A DNA stretch of 31,843 nt from Plicaturopsis crispa FD-325 SS-3 (GCA_000827205.1 KN832575.1:99248-131090); one strand, 5' to 3'; shown: positions 1-12,639, numbered from the stretch's first letter. Made by a program: numbers and translations. The notes: a model not told the origin generated them from the letters alone.

Positions 1-469
1 ACAGTTTTGTCGTCTGAGCCTGACACAATTTTGGTGCCATCAGGTGAAAAGGCCACTGATTGCACCACATATGTATGACCCTCAAGAACATTCAAAGCAG
101 CTCCTGTTTTTGCATCCCACATTCTGACACTTCTGTCCCGTGAGCCTGACACAATTTTGGTGTCATCAGGTGAAAAGGCCACTGATTGCACCCAATTTGT
201 ATGACCCTCAAGAACATTCAAAGCAGCTCCTGCTTGTGCATCCCATATTCTGACAGTTTTGTCAACTGAGCCTGATACAATTTTGGTGCCATCAGGTGAA
301 AAGGCCACTGATTGCACATCATCTGTATGACCCTCAAGAACACTCAAAGCAGCTCCTGTTCCTGCATCCCATATTCTGACAGTAATGTCCTGTGAGCCTG
401 ACACAATTTTGGTGCCATCAGATGAGAATGCCACAGATTCAACCACATCTAGATGCCCTAATATAGTGC
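1..469 (-). repeat. WD40 repeat array of the left receptor, partial
   Basis: Three complete repeats and part of a fourth, each 126 bp (42 aa), near-identical at DNA level, continuing past position 1. The conserved core is SVAFSPDGTKIVSGS and [RI].WDA..GAAL. The residues after GHT are DD, NW and YV, and the residue in GSxD is Q, V, R and D in successive repeats. The frame is open across the whole stretch. Confidence 0.9.
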
Positions 470-3400
470 GTAGTGTCGGTTTCCAGACCTTCTTGAGGCC
501 ACACACAACCTCTGTCTTGGCTTCCTTTTGTTTATAGTATGTTTTATGCAACTGTGTTTCATATGGAGTCCATAACAAGGCTGAACGGTATATCTCCATC
601 GGTGACACACTTATCATGTCCATAAATTCCAGAATAAATCTATGAATGTCGTGGACCAAGCTCAGATTCACCAAATTGTGATTTTCCATATCCTGTAAAG
701 GTATAAGATATATTGAGTATGATCCCAAGAGGGTTAATTGTCATAGCAGAGCTAACCTTACAGCCCACATACACAATGAGTTGTTGTATAGCTTCAACAG
801 CCGCTTTCATATCTCCTAGCAAACTAAAGCACTCAAGCCAGTGCAACAAATGCTTTCCAATAAACTCATTAACCTCTGAATCAATATCAAGGCTTTCTCC
901 TGCACAAAGATGCCTTGTCCAGTAGATACATGCATACTTCATTGCACTTGGTATTTCCACTATTATCTGTGATTTCAGTGGACGTCCAACAACTTGGCAT
1001 ATATTTTCACACAAGTTCATGTTTAAGTAAATTAGGCATCTTTTGGCTAAAAATGCATGATGCTTTGCTGGAACAAAGGCAAAGTCCATTGCACGTTTTT
1101 CGTTGATTATAAAGTCAAAAAAGGATGCATGAAACGATGTTACAGGTTGATTTATAGAGTCTGGAATTTTGACTATGGCACTGAATGGTTCAAACAGATA
1201 ATGTGCATCATCTGGTGGATAGCCAAGTAACTGAGCAATACATGTCATACTTTGTGGTGTATACACTAAAAGCATTGTCTGTAAGCTGTTCTGCAGGACT
1301 TTTGATTCCTCTGGTCGTTGACCTGGAATATCGAATACAGTTGCAAGAACCTGCTTATAAAGCTGATCAAGTGGTGATTCTGATGAATCTGGGTATATGT
1401 TGTCCATAACGAGCATTAATCTTTGTTTTGGATTGGCATGTTTGAAATTTATAAACTGACACACTGTGAATGCATATATAAACAGCTTTCCTGCCTTGAG
1501 TGTAAGCTCATCAATAATATATGGCCCATTTGTAGATAATATAGAATTTTGTAGGCCGGGAATTTTCTCAAGGTTTGCACGCAGATATAGCTGGATGTCC
1601 TGAGTCACAATATCAGCTTCAATGTTGTGTAGATGTATCACAGTGCCAAAATGTGTGCCAAAGAACTTTGATACTGATCTATAAACCTCTGGGCGCCCAG
1701 TGATAAAGAAATACAATGATTTCAGCTGTGGTGCATACTTGCACAAAAGCTGGAATATACACTCAGGAGCTTCACCATCATCGAGCTCATCTATAGCATC
1801 TATAACCACTAAGATGATTGGCTTCAGTGTTGAATACTGCATCTGTGAAGCTGGCTTCACAATCAGTTCTTCAAACTGCTGTTTAAAATTATATGACACC
1901 ATGTCTGGATCATTTTTCAAGGCCTGCAGAACACCATGTGCAAAGGCAGGATAGGCCTGAGCTAACATATATGCAATTGTAGAAAAAAGGCGCTTCACAT
2001 CCCGCCTATCAATGTTGGAGCGACTACAAAAGAAACTAGCTCCTAGCATGTTCTGGGTTCGGAGTTTTCTGGCCACAGACTCAGCAATAGCTGTCTTGCC
2101 AATGCCAGCCATGCCATTGAGCCAGTATACTCTGCTATTACCAGGATTTTGAGTCCATTGATCGATATCAGAAAGAACCTGAACACGGGTGCCTTCTAGG
2201 CATCCTGCATGAAACTCTGATTCAAACCTAGCACTTGTGACACAATCAAGTTTGTCTAAAAGGCCTAAACAATTTATCAGAAAAAACACCAGTGGCAGGA
2301 AAAGCTGTATTACCAATATTTGCAAGCTAGAGGTTCAGATTTAGTAAACTATATGTAGCAAAAAGTTATTGCACATACATTATCAACCACAAAGTGATTA
2401 TTAATCACAGTACAAAACTGTTGTTATGGAATAAAGCTAAGTTGCATCCAGTGTAAATATAAAAATTGAACATACCACAAATATGTTGACTGCCTGAGAT
2501 ATTTCCCCAAATTTCCTAAAAATTTCTTCAATATTGCCTTTGTCCTTGCTCTCCTCAGTAAGCTGTGTGCTCTGCCTTTCTTCAATTTTGGTCTCCACAA
2601 TCTTGAAAATATCAGAGATTTTACTGTCACAGAGGTTCAGACCCAATACATATCTAAGATAAGGGAACAAACCTGATAAAAACTGTGATGTGAGGCTGCA
2701 AGGCCAATGGCAAGGCCTTTTGGGTATCTTCAGGAAGAGTAGAAGGAATATTGGCAAGGAATGTCTCCAGCTGCCTGAAATTATCATAATTTCCGTATGT
2801 TCCCTGTGATTAAAAATAAGATTCATGCACTTGATTTCTAAACTAATATCCTTACTTCAACACATTGGAAAATTAGAAGTAGCTGCTTCAAAACGGTCTT
2901 CAAACCTAAGGCATTCATGTCACTAGCCTCAGTCATTCCGTTGACAACTGCTAGGAGGCTTTTGACAGATATATATGTAGATGCTTTGCCAACAAGAAGA
3001 CTTGATGGAGAAGAATCACTATGAAATGTTGGTTGGGTTGATCCCGGGGTTGTTATCTTGCCATCTATAACAAGCAATGTGAGCAAATGAAACTCAAGAT
3101 GGATACATGAATAATACCAATGTGTGACATAGGAATGGCTTTTTTCCTTTCCTTAAGTGTATTTATCAACAAATCAATCCTCTGTTGTACTTCTGTGCGA
3201 CGCATATAATGTGTAGTGTGTGTAACCACTTGGCCCAGGCAATCACTATGAAATGATTCAATCTCCTGCATGCCCTGGTCTACATTGAAGCGATAGTATG
3301 TGTTTGGTGCTTTTGCAAAACGTGCTAGTAGTTCCTCTGCAGTGTGCTCACAGTCTGTGGCCAACTGGGACAAAGCCTGCAAAACTTGGGCTGGCAGCTT

Positions 3401-4211
3401 TGGAAAGCTAATGGGGTGGAGCTGGCCAGCTCCCAGGCTAACAACACATGCAAGATATTCCAAAGGAAATATCTTTGCAGCTTCTTCAAGAAGCACTGCT
3501 GTAGGATTGTTGCAGCGATAGCTGCCATTAATAAAAACCTCGTTTACACCAGCTGTTGTCATGATATGGATCTCTTTGAAGAGCTCATGTGTAGCAGAGG
3601 TAGCACGGGCAGCTTCCCAGACCATACAGTTGATGGGTGGTTCTTGTTGATTTTCGTAGCTGCGAAAAAGAGTGGGCCGATCCGCATGCTCTCGAGGCAC
3701 TGCACAAACAAAGCTACAATATAGTAGCAAACATTAATAAATGAGACCAAGATCTAAGAGGAAGTCTCACATCTTGCATCCATTGGAATCATTGAGCATC
3801 CGCATCTCTGCATCTCCGGAGCTACTGTTGATAATGTCCTTCATGGAGTTCTGCAACTTATTAGCAGAGTATTTGGTGCGACTACGTGACCACTGTTTTG
3901 TTTCTGAGAACACTGTCTGTGTTAACTTGACATATTCCTCGATGGCTTTATCCACCGTAAGACGAAGCCGTCCAAGGAGCAGTGCAATAATACTGGCAGT
4001 AGGGATTAGCAACGATATCACCGTAGATTCACATAAGTGCTCACCCTCCTGTGCCTGTCCCGGCGATCATGTCAAAGTACTCGCAAGGGAGTGGCACTGT
4101 TGGAAGATTTTCTTTCTGCTGAATTTGGTACATAATTGTTTTCAGGATGCACAGCTCGGAGAGACCCCGTATGCCGCCGCCGTCTGTGCGCACACGTATC
4201 TGATCAGCCAT
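1..4211 (-). CDS. PNPLA-NACHT-WD40 NLR-type receptor (3' end beyond window)
   Basis: Predicted cytosolic STAND receptor: a patatin-like module fused to a NACHT NTPase and a WD40 sensor. Exons inferred (minus strand): 4211-4045, 3992-3771, 3713-3118, 3064-2856, 2803-2673, 2623-2476, 2326-2314 (13 nt), 2264-757, 692-1. All junctions are GT-AG and keep phase; at least 1228 residues. Residues 10-16 are the patatin glycine loop DGGGIRG. Residues 51-56 read GTGTGG where GxSxG is expected, and INGSY at 191-195 sits at the DG[GA] motif, so both catalytic residues are missing. A helical linker (about 330-500) leads to NACHT: P-loop GMAGIGKT 546-553, Walker B VVIDAIDEL 648-656. At least three and a half WD40 repeats follow. 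Start ATG 4211 has no in-frame ATG in the 51 nt upstream. The paralogue at 22041-26083 shares the linker, NACHT and WD40 exons but not PNPLA. Family assignment is secure; activity and ligand are unknown. Confidence 0.9.
693..756 (-). other. Intron, 64 nt, conserved with the paralogue
   Basis: Donor GTTAGC and acceptor TTACAG are present at the same codon boundary in both receptors. Here the intron is 64 nt, so retention would shift the frame before the WD40 repeats. The matching intron in the right-hand gene (24482-24538) is 57 nt and in frame. Confidence 0.8.
2314..2326 (-). other. 13-nt microexon of the left receptor
   Basis: It encodes LANI plus one base of the next codon and lies between introns of 149 nt (2327-2475) and 49 nt (2265-2313). 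The right receptor has a 13-nt counterpart at 22931-22943 with the same phase, flanked by introns of 150 and 47 nt. Only inclusion of the microexon keeps linker and NACHT in one frame. Confidence 0.75.
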
Positions 4212-6084
4212 CGATCGGAACTGGCATGAAGCAGCAAGCGGTGACGAGACGCACCGAACGAGAGAAGCCTCAATCCTTCGTTTTCGGTCATGTTTTGTAT
4301 AGGTTATTGTCGTAGTTAGTCGATGTGATTGTTTGACGATGGGAGTTTGAAGCAGAGATCAGTCGACGATGCGAGTGCGCTGGCAGAAGGCTGTGTAGCG
4401 ACGTTCCCCACGCTTAAGCGCCCGTTGACGGTGGCGTCCATCGCTCTCTGAGCCTCTCTCGACGTTCACCACCCTTCCGTGTACACCGTATGCACTGCAC
4501 CATATGTCTGGCCTTGCTATTCATCTGGATCCGAACACGCTCACCAGTTGTCGACGGTCCCGGAAATGTGACCACAGCCTCGAGGTCGCAGCTCGAGCTT
4601 CGCGATTTCATGCGGTTCCGCTCAGCTTGAAGTAATGAAGTCGGAGATTCATACTCAACGCCATGGACAGAGCGGGTAAGTATGCACTTTCTAATATCTA
4701 TGCCAGGTATGTTCTCTGTCTGTCAAGCCGTCACCGCCTCATTCACGTCACCGTCAATTTCTGCGTCTTCGCAGACATGATTGAGCGATCACAAGCGAAG
4801 CCATCGTAGGATGGCGCTGCAGTATCCCATATACAGATAGATACGACCGTCGGAGACTTGGCAACCAAATCCCAGCCTGACGATCGTCCTCCCGCGACAA
4901 TCGACCTGGGGCCAATTCGACTCGCATGCGCATTTTATAACGACTTCTCTGTGTAATATATCTCTGGACTGCCTTTCCGTGGAGTTATAAGTACGCGTGA
5001 ACGTAGGGCGTGTCGCTAGCGCTGGTCGACGCCATCGTTCGAAGCGTCTGGGAGTCTTTTCGCGACCCGCGCGATGTAGACACGGTGAGTCCTCTGTGCA
5101 CGGTCCCATATCACAGGTGTACGCCGCTCATTATCTTTCGCTTGCATGTAAAAGGCCCCCATGTACCATCGAAATGACACTACCTAAGTAGCCCAGCGAA
5201 ATATTCACGTCCGGCGCTAGGATATCAAATGCTCGGCACCAGCTTCCTGTCATTCCCTCGGCCACGTAGCTGCAAATCTCGACACAGTGTGATCGCAATA
5301 CAACGCCCACCCTTCCTAGTGAAACCTTGGAGCAATGCCAATAACCCCTCGTGTGCCGCGTTCCTCGCTACTATGCATCACAACGCCGCCCAATCGTGCT
5401 CAGATTATAATCTAAATGGCGTCCCTGGTCTTGGCGTAATCACTGTCGCATGTGTACTGTCGTCGTTAGTACCCGGACATTCATACTTGAGCGCCGAGTA
5501 CGAGGTTTTGCAGACTACTAACTAGCCTTGTCCCGTAATATGTACATGGTAATCGATCACTGTCTTGCAACCCTCACGTTGCGTGCGTTTTCTTTCACAA
5601 ATTCGGCGGTCAAGAAAACGAAAGAGATTGCGACTTGAGCGGAAGACATTCACGCTAGAGGACAATGAGACGGTCTCGAAAATGAGTACATTCACCTACA
5701 TTCACTTATTCCGAGCAGGGACTGCATGCAGTTTCAGGTCCGCGGCGGCGGTCATCAAATAGTGGTCAAGGCACATTCTGCGAGGCGGCGGCAGAGTAGT
5801 CCGTACAATAGCTTGCGTACTCAATTGTAAGGCTTACTGCACATGAACGAGCAAAGAGATTGCGCACCTTGGGTACTTGCCCTCGTCGCCATCAGGTGCC
5901 TCACGAGACCCATCCAGCGACTTCACCATCACTACGAAGGGCACCATCGCACAAAGTAGCAAGTAGATATGTGTAACTTAAATTTGTTTCCAGCCGCCGC
6001 GGTACTTGACCGGCTGACCTAGTAGCAGTACGTCCGAGTCGAAACGCGGTCATAACCAGCGGCCTAGCTGACGCCGCCGCGATG
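4212..6084. other. Intergenic, upstream of left receptor; no gene seen
   Basis: Contains the presumed promoter and 5' UTR of the minus-strand receptor next to 4211, but I see no clear TATA box. The open frames here are short, overlap on both strands and lack recognisable motifs or a plausible exon chain. Confidence 0.5.
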
Positions 6085-6130
6085 GACATATTATTCACGG
6101 GTGTTTGGCTGCACCCTCCGAAACATGGAC
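6085..6130 (+). repeat. Short fragment of the dispersed repeat (copy E)
   Basis: Positions 6103-6123 match the 9190-9210 core of copy A at 20 of 21 bases. The only difference is GCACCC against GCAGCC. A few further positions agree before and after (GATGGAC upstream, CATGG downstream), but no longer similarity is obvious to the left. Confidence 0.5.
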
Positions 6131-7779
6131 ACTCGTCCGTAACGAGTTTAATTTGCATTTTCTCGAGCGTTTCTTCAAATCGACTCCAGCTGAGTATGCA
6201 TGCAGCCGGTTTGCTCAGCCGTGCTCGAGTCTACCCTAGGTGCCAGACAAACGAACCGAGCCGTCCATCCGCGAGTAGCTCCAGTCCGGAAGCGATATCA
6301 TATGTCTGTGTCGACACCGAGCTGGACAGGAGGGGTAGCATGCGCGTCAAGGCGTTACTCGCAATACGCGTAGGGGCGGCGGCGACTGGGATCCATAATG
6401 TAGAATGCCGAGCTGACAGACTCGAATACCAAATGTACCGAGGGCAAAAAGTGAGTGTACGTCGAATGCCTTGAGCGCTAGATGGACAGCGCCACTGGAT
6501 TGGCGAGGCAGAGAGGAGGGGAGGGGACGTCTTGCGACGATCGACAGCTCGACCAGACGATACGCTCCGGAATCATACTGTAAGAATTTTCCCTCTCATA
6601 GACCCAAGTGCCGCTAGCCGTACGACTAACTCGAGATATCCGATCATGATTCGGGAACGACCCGTGACAGGAGATTGCGCTTAACCCCTGGGACACAACA
6701 CCCACTGTCGTGACGCGCATGGAAGCCTAAGGTCGTAGAAGCGAAGGTGGGCCGGTCGCGGAGGAATGACCGAATGCGCTCAGTCTGTTCTTCCGCCCGC
6801 TCTGGTTTGCATAGACGCAGCCATGACGAATTTGGTGACAACAGGGGAGGAAAGGGGAAGCGTATCAAAGAAAATGATGTATGAGTGCGGCGCGTAGAAC
6901 ACATCGATGACATGCACCATGCAAGCTGTGGGCAGAGGACATAGGAGAGGACCATGTGTGCCGATTTCGCCCAGCGTCTTCGCGTGGACTCTTGAAGCGA
7001 GTACGACGCGACGATGCTATCACTCCGTAGGTTGACGCATCTTTCCCTTTGTACAGCCACTGTAGAAAGCCTGGAGTTCGCAGCCAGCGATAATAGTATT
7101 CTGGTAACAAGATGAGATTAGTATACGACACAAAGAGCATACGGCATGTCCTTACAGATTTTGCGTCCAGCGAGCGGACATGATCCCGGTTTTACCCATC
7201 CGGAGTCACATCACAAGACACCAGATCTCGTCACAGTGCCAGCGAGGGGGGATAGTTTGGGAACGACTGACGTGCTCGCCGTGCTCTACGATCGCTTGGT
7301 AGTTCTCCCACTCCGGTGCAGTTGAACGCGGCGTCGACTTTGGTAGCGGCGGCGGGGACGGGGATCAATGCGGACGTGTATGTGGTGCGGTCCGTGGTGG
7401 CGATGGTGTCGGGTCAAGGCGCAGAGGAGTAGGGTGGCAGCAGGAGATGATCCGCGGAGCTCGTTTGGGCGTCTTCGTCCATGTCTCGACACACAGGCTG
7501 GACTCACGGCGACGACGCAATCGTCGATGTCCCTCCACGAGCAAAAGCTACCCAACCTGTGCAGCACCGGGCTAACGAGAAGACTCGGCGACTCCTCGGC
7601 GCCAGCGATACCACGGGCCGGTCTACGACAGCGCTTTGAAGCACATTGCTAACGGCACGCGAGAACATGGAGCGCGGGGGCGGGACGAAATCCTCGCAAC
7701 AAAGAGCCATAGGCAGCCCGGCCGATCAATCCACGCCGCTCATGCTGGCCTCCGCGCCACGCGAAGCCGCATGATCGAC
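6131..7779. other. Intergenic; no gene supported
   Basis: GC-rich DNA with short overlapping ORFs on both strands and no recognisable domain. A stretch at 6684-6732 resembles 31086-31130 (shared GGACACAACA, then GCGC.TATGGAA.CCTA.GG with small differences), which hints at another old dispersed repeat. Confidence 0.4.
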
Positions 7780-9340
7780 GCCGTCACAGCCCTACAACGC
7801 CAACGACGAGCGCGCCGCGCTCACGGCGGGATCTTCGCGCTCTTGTTAGCGTCGACGTCGGCAGTGCCACGATGCGTCGATACCGCCAGCGCCGCGTCAC
7901 ATCGACGTGCGCAATGGCATCGCATAAATCGCACCTAGCACAGGCTTGAATACCGCGGTGCGCGTGGCGGTTGGACGAGAGTGGTATGGTGTGCGTATGA
8001 TGGTTCGCGGCGAGGTGGCGGCGAAGGTGGGCAGGGTAGGGCGACAGATAGAGCATGGCGTCGTGGTCGGGTTTTGCGTACTATCGTGCAGGGCCTCACG
8101 ACATCCGATGCCATCTCTATCTCAACTGCCTCGTCGCCAGCGACAGTGGACGCGAGCGCGCAAGCTGGGCGCACACGGTCGACGAGGACCACAGGGCGGT
8201 ACCGCAGTGTTCAGCCAAAAAACCGCATTATTCAGCGTCAAGAGCGGGGGAAGCGCATACCAGGGTTCGAGAGTTTCTCGGCACGTTCAGCGTCTGACGG
8301 CGGAGTGCGTGGAGGCGTCATTAACGCGTCTACAAACGTCGAGGAGCAAAAGAGGCGCTGACCAAGCGACCACGACAAGGAGAAAGGTCGAGCTGGCAGG
8401 CCGTGGACGGGAGCATTGGCTGGCTATCTCCCAATGGTGCAATATATACTCTGTAGAGACGAGGGAGGAGAGTGTCGTGCCAGTTTGAAAAGCGAAGTGG
8501 TAAGCTCTCCGTTCGGTCGAAGGGACGGTGGGAATGAGTCATGAGAGTGTAGTGAAGTTGTACTTTTGGCCTTTACTCGACTCAGGAAATCTATCTGAGA
8601 ATTCTTTGAGCTTAATCCATCAGCGAAAAGTCATTCACATACCTGAACACGACATGTCCTACGCAATGATAGTTATGACTCGAGCTTGCAGGAGTCCAGA
8701 TGCATCCAGTGCCGAGAGCTGGACCTTCATCTGCAAGAGTACCGGAGCGTCGCGCTAGCTTCTAGGCGTGGGTGTGACTATGGGAGAAATTTGGCAAGCC
8801 CAGCGCTGTGGACGCAGTACACGTGAGCACGGATACGACAGAGAAGATGGAAAGCAACGTACCAAAGTTGTTCTGTTCCAAAACTGAACGAGCGCGGGTA
8901 GTATCGCTGCAGTATCATCCCCAGCGTCGTTCATCGTGTATCATCCAGGAGGATTTTAACGTCGCGTACTGCGAATATGTAGTCGTGGAAAAGGTTGTGT
9001 TCCGAGTGTTAATGCACATATTCCTCCACGGTTGTGGCGCCGATATCCAGCCGATATCTATGGAGATGAATAGACGAGCAGAATGCGTCGAATAAGCAGA
9101 GAGGCAATGGACATTGGACAAAGAGTTTCAAAACCTCGCAGAAACCTCGCGAGACCGGTGGCGGCAGCTCGATGGACGTATGGACGCATGTTTGGCTGCA
9201 GCCTCCGAAAGAGTAGTCCACGTGGCCGCGGCGACACACCGCTTGGCCGCCTCCGAGTCAACAACTTGCCGCTCCCATTCGACTCCGGACGTCTGCTCGT
9301 CTGTTGCCTAGGCCGAGCGAGGATTGCGTTATCTCAACTG
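7780..9340 (+). repeat. Unrecognised dispersed repeat, copy A
   Basis: Aligns by eye, in inverted order, with 18820-20560, and its right half aligns directly with 13700-14500. Good blocks are 8608-8650, 8760-8840, 8910-9010, 9030-9120 and the core 9190-9211, which is identical over 22 nt to the reverse strand of 16698-16719. The block at 7784-7905 resembles 20350-20465 on the opposite strand arrangement expected for an inverted copy only in part, so the left boundary is uncertain. Frames are broken by stops, and no transposase, reverse transcriptase or other domain is recognisable. It is most simply a decayed mobile or segmental repeat. Confidence 0.6.
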
Positions 9341-10589
9341 CGCTACGGAGGGAAGACCTCGTCTGATGCACCCTCCTATCCTTAGAATTCGACTGCAGCG
9401 CCCCGCGAGAGATAGAACAACCATCTGCATGCTTCATTCACGAACTCGATCGCCGCAGTTTGCAGAACGCGCCAAATCTTAGCGCTCAGCCCTCGGGTCT
9501 CGTCTGTCTCATGATGTGTCTGGGTCTCTCAGAATGGCTCGACGGTGGCTTCGTGGCAGCCTCGCATACGCACGGCTCGCGTTACACCGACTCTCTTGCC
9601 TCAATGTGTTTGTGCAGTCGTCATTCAGCTTCGCTTTCGGGCTTGGATGAACATGTATGAAGTTCTGCGGGCGAACCCGGCTCGCTGGTGCAAATGTATT
9701 CCGGTTTTAGCGTCTCTTGTGAGTCGTTACATCTCTGTGTTCCCCGCTTACAAGTCTTAACCGTATACTGCAGATGCATCTGCCCCGTCTCTCTGCTACA
9801 CCCGATGACCTCACACACGCCTTTGTTTCTTAGTGCGCCTGCTCTACCTCTTTTCCCGCGGCGTCTGTCCCTGCTATCTGGAGAACCAGCTCGAACGATT
9901 GGGCGGAAACGCTGACATCCGAGTACGATGTAGCGGTGGGAGATGATATGGGACGGTCAAGCATACCTGCTGATCGAGTCGGCCGCGAGCCAGCGTGATT
10001 ATGCCACGAGATATGCGAGAACGCTGTGCGCTGGCACGGAAGCTCGATAGCCCACGGGGCAGCGCTGGCGCTCAATTCAAACTGGCGCTGTGAATGCGGG
10101 GACTGTGCTTGCGCGAGGGGGATGCAAATGCTTGGTCACTGGCACATGTACGCTCGCTCGATGACGCGTACTATATACGCTTTCAAGGACGTAGCAAGTG
10201 CTTCTCAGGACGTACACGCCTCCTAGATGCAAATGCCTGCTGGGAAGCTCACGCCGGACACCCTGGTCAGCCGTTCACATGTCACCACACCCGATTCACC
10301 GTCCGCGATACGCGGGCTTCATTGCGAAAGCTCGTTGGCTTCGTCGAAGATCTGCCGGCCGCCTGCCCCCCTCCTCGAAAAACCTCTTCCTCACCACGGT
10401 CCACAGTGACAACCTCCGGTCCTTCATAGTGTCCACAAACGTCACAGACCCTCCACAAGGCACCGACTCGCGCAACATTGCCTACAACGCGCGAATCGCC
10501 TCGCCGACTGGGGCGAGGGCGACGTCTCCGCAGGCAACGCCCGATTCTCCCCGCGTGACTACGTTCTTTCCTCCCCGAATAATCACGTC
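9341..10589. other. Intergenic; no gene supported
   Basis: Short overlapping ORFs in several frames, none with recognisable motifs or matching exon phase. Nothing further can be assigned. Confidence 0.4.
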
Positions 10590-10870
10590 CTCTTCTCTGC
10601 GCGCGCAGCTGAGTTCTTTCCTTCGCGCGCAGCTTCCATCTTTTCCGCGGCTACGTTCTCTCCATCGCGGGCAGTCATGTCCTCCCCTTTGCAAGCAGCA
10701 GCGCCCTCTCCTAAGTGTTCAGCAGCGTTTTTTGCTCCGCATGCAGCTGCGTCGCACGCAGCTTCGTGTTCCTCCGCACGCGTTACTCTGTTCTCTCCTC
10801 CGCACGTGCGGCCCTGCACTCTGCTACGCAAGCAGCAGCGCTCTCTCCTCTGCTTGTAGCTTCGTCCTCT
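10590..10870 (-). repeat. Degenerate minisatellite, about 24-nt period
   Basis: Read on the minus strand, units start near GCTGCGCGCGGAGG and continue with a GA-rich half ending in AACGTA-like bases, repeating every 22-26 nt with many differences. The same unit occurs on the plus strand at 29630-30060. The periodic, stop-poor sequence explains a 280-codon plus-strand ORF over 10198-11040, which I do not treat as a gene. Confidence 0.6.
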
Positions 10871-12639
10871 CTCTACCCATGGCTTCGCTCCCTTGCTTCT
10901 CTAAGAAAGACGTGAACATACAATCCACCCGGCGCTTTACATATGCAACTACATATGCAACTTGCGCCGAATCAATGTTCGCTGCCTCCAAACCGATGGG
11001 CGATCCTTCGACGAGCGTCTACAGTGTGTTGTCCTGCTGATTTGCTTGCCCTCCCTTTCCACGTCCGTCCTCCGCAGCTCGCACCGATTCGACTGCCTAC
11101 TTCGCTCGTTGTGCTTTGTCCCTTGCGCTTGCTCTCGCTCAGGACTGGAGTGCACGCATGCATAGGTCTATGATGTCGAGCAGTACTTTATCACGGCGCG
11201 CAGCACTTTGCGACGGTAATCGGCCTAATCAACTCCGGTTCCAAGGATTCGGTGGACACCGTTCACGGCGTGCAGATGGCTCTTGACGCGCCGTCGTAGA
11301 CACTTTCCGTCCTCGTTGGGGTACCGGTGATCCAGCCGTCACTTCGGTTTCATTGTGAGCCTCCCGAGCCCCGAGAGTCCCGCAGCGAGAAAGCGATGGA
11401 CGAGCCCTTGGGCTACTGGATTTCTGTAGACGTCCCTCCGAAGTTTCTGATTTTATACAATTACTTATTGGAAATGTGAGATGAAGAGAATAAAGATATG
11501 CATGATATGCACAGTGGGTGGTAGGGGTGCGTTTACAATTCTGCGTGCGCAGTATCGAGATTAGGTCTTAACAAAGGAACATACTGAATCATCCAACTAC
11601 ATTCGTGTAGGGCTCCCAAGGAGAATGAAGAGGATACCCGAGCTCTCCGCATGGGGGCGCAGCCACCCATCCGTCCATCTCTGATGCTCCGCCGCGAAGA
11701 CGATGCTGAGGCAACGAGGCCGCGAGCCGTGAGCGCGTGAGCGTTGAGGGAACGGGGACACACGGCAGCAGCGCGCTGGATCACCTCATCGAGAAACGTG
11801 ATTCAGCTATGAAAGCTAGTGGTACCGGCCACGAGTGACATAGACATAGCTCTGTACACCGACCTGCAGGACGGGCATGCGTCTGATGTACACGTCGGGT
11901 AGCAGACGCATGGCAGAGACGGTCGCGCAGCCTTCGCTTGCAGTGGGCCAGTCATTCGCGGAAGCGGGACCAGGGGACTGTGAACAACGAGGGGGGGGGG
12001 AATCGAGCTTGCACAGAGGAGCACGGGAGCGCGCACATATACATTTGAGTACGGGATGGACGCCCAGGCGAGATACGGATTCTTCAACGGTCCCGGATTC
12101 CCGAGACGTCGAGGTCGATGGAAGAATCGCCAGTGCACGTTAGGAAGGGACGAGATGGCGCGGTACATATCTGCTCGTCGGCATGGTCAAACATATACGG
12201 TGCCTCAGTAATGTGTCGACAAGCTGACGTCGGACACGCGTGCGCGCGGGTACCCGCGAGGCTTGACGATGGCGGGCAGGGACACATTGTTCGCGGGTAG
12301 TTATTGCTCATGGCCTGGGTGTGCGACGAGGCGAAGTCCTGACAGTCCTGCGAGAGATGAGAAGTTTTGGCCGATATGACGACGTGCAGATGCGGCCGTT
12401 CAACGTCTTCGAATATGGGGTAGCATAATGCAAGACAGGACTGCGGACTCTGAGGAGCGTCGTTGAGCTGCAGTCAGGCCGAATCTCCACATAACGCGCG
12501 ATTCTTCTGAGTGCAACGCGGACGTCAGTACGGGAACAAAACACAACGTTGCACGACTGCTTACCTATGACCCTAATTATGAACGCTAGGTCATTAAGCA
12601 TGCCGTAGCAGACTGTCGGTCGCACAGCGGGGCTAGTCG
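10871..12639. other. Intergenic; no gene supported
   Basis: No recognisable coding sequence on either strand. It includes a run of 10 G at 11991-12000 and an AT-richer patch around 11440-11510. Confidence 0.4.

Noticed and set aside
2265-2325. Methionine at 2325 as start of a separate NACHT protein
   Set aside because: The first residues are read through an intron (2265-2313). Comparison with the paralogue shows that the exon starts at 2264, after a 13-nt microexon.
8263-8270. GGTTCGA resembling a tRNA B box
   Set aside because: No A box, no acceptor-stem pairing and no cloverleaf can be drawn around it.
7946-8488. 180-codon plus-strand ORF
   Set aside because: Lies in repeat copy A. The matching copy C does not preserve the frame, and no domain is visible.
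8620-8660. Possible conserved intron in the dispersed repeat (GTATGT donor in copies A and C)
   Set aside because: The interval to the AG is only about 32 nt and copy B lacks the AG, so it is too short and not conserved.
10198-11040. 280-codon plus-strand ORF
   Set aside because: Covers the degenerate 24-nt minisatellite. Composition is Ser/Arg/Leu-rich and repetitive, other frames are equally open, and there is no domain.
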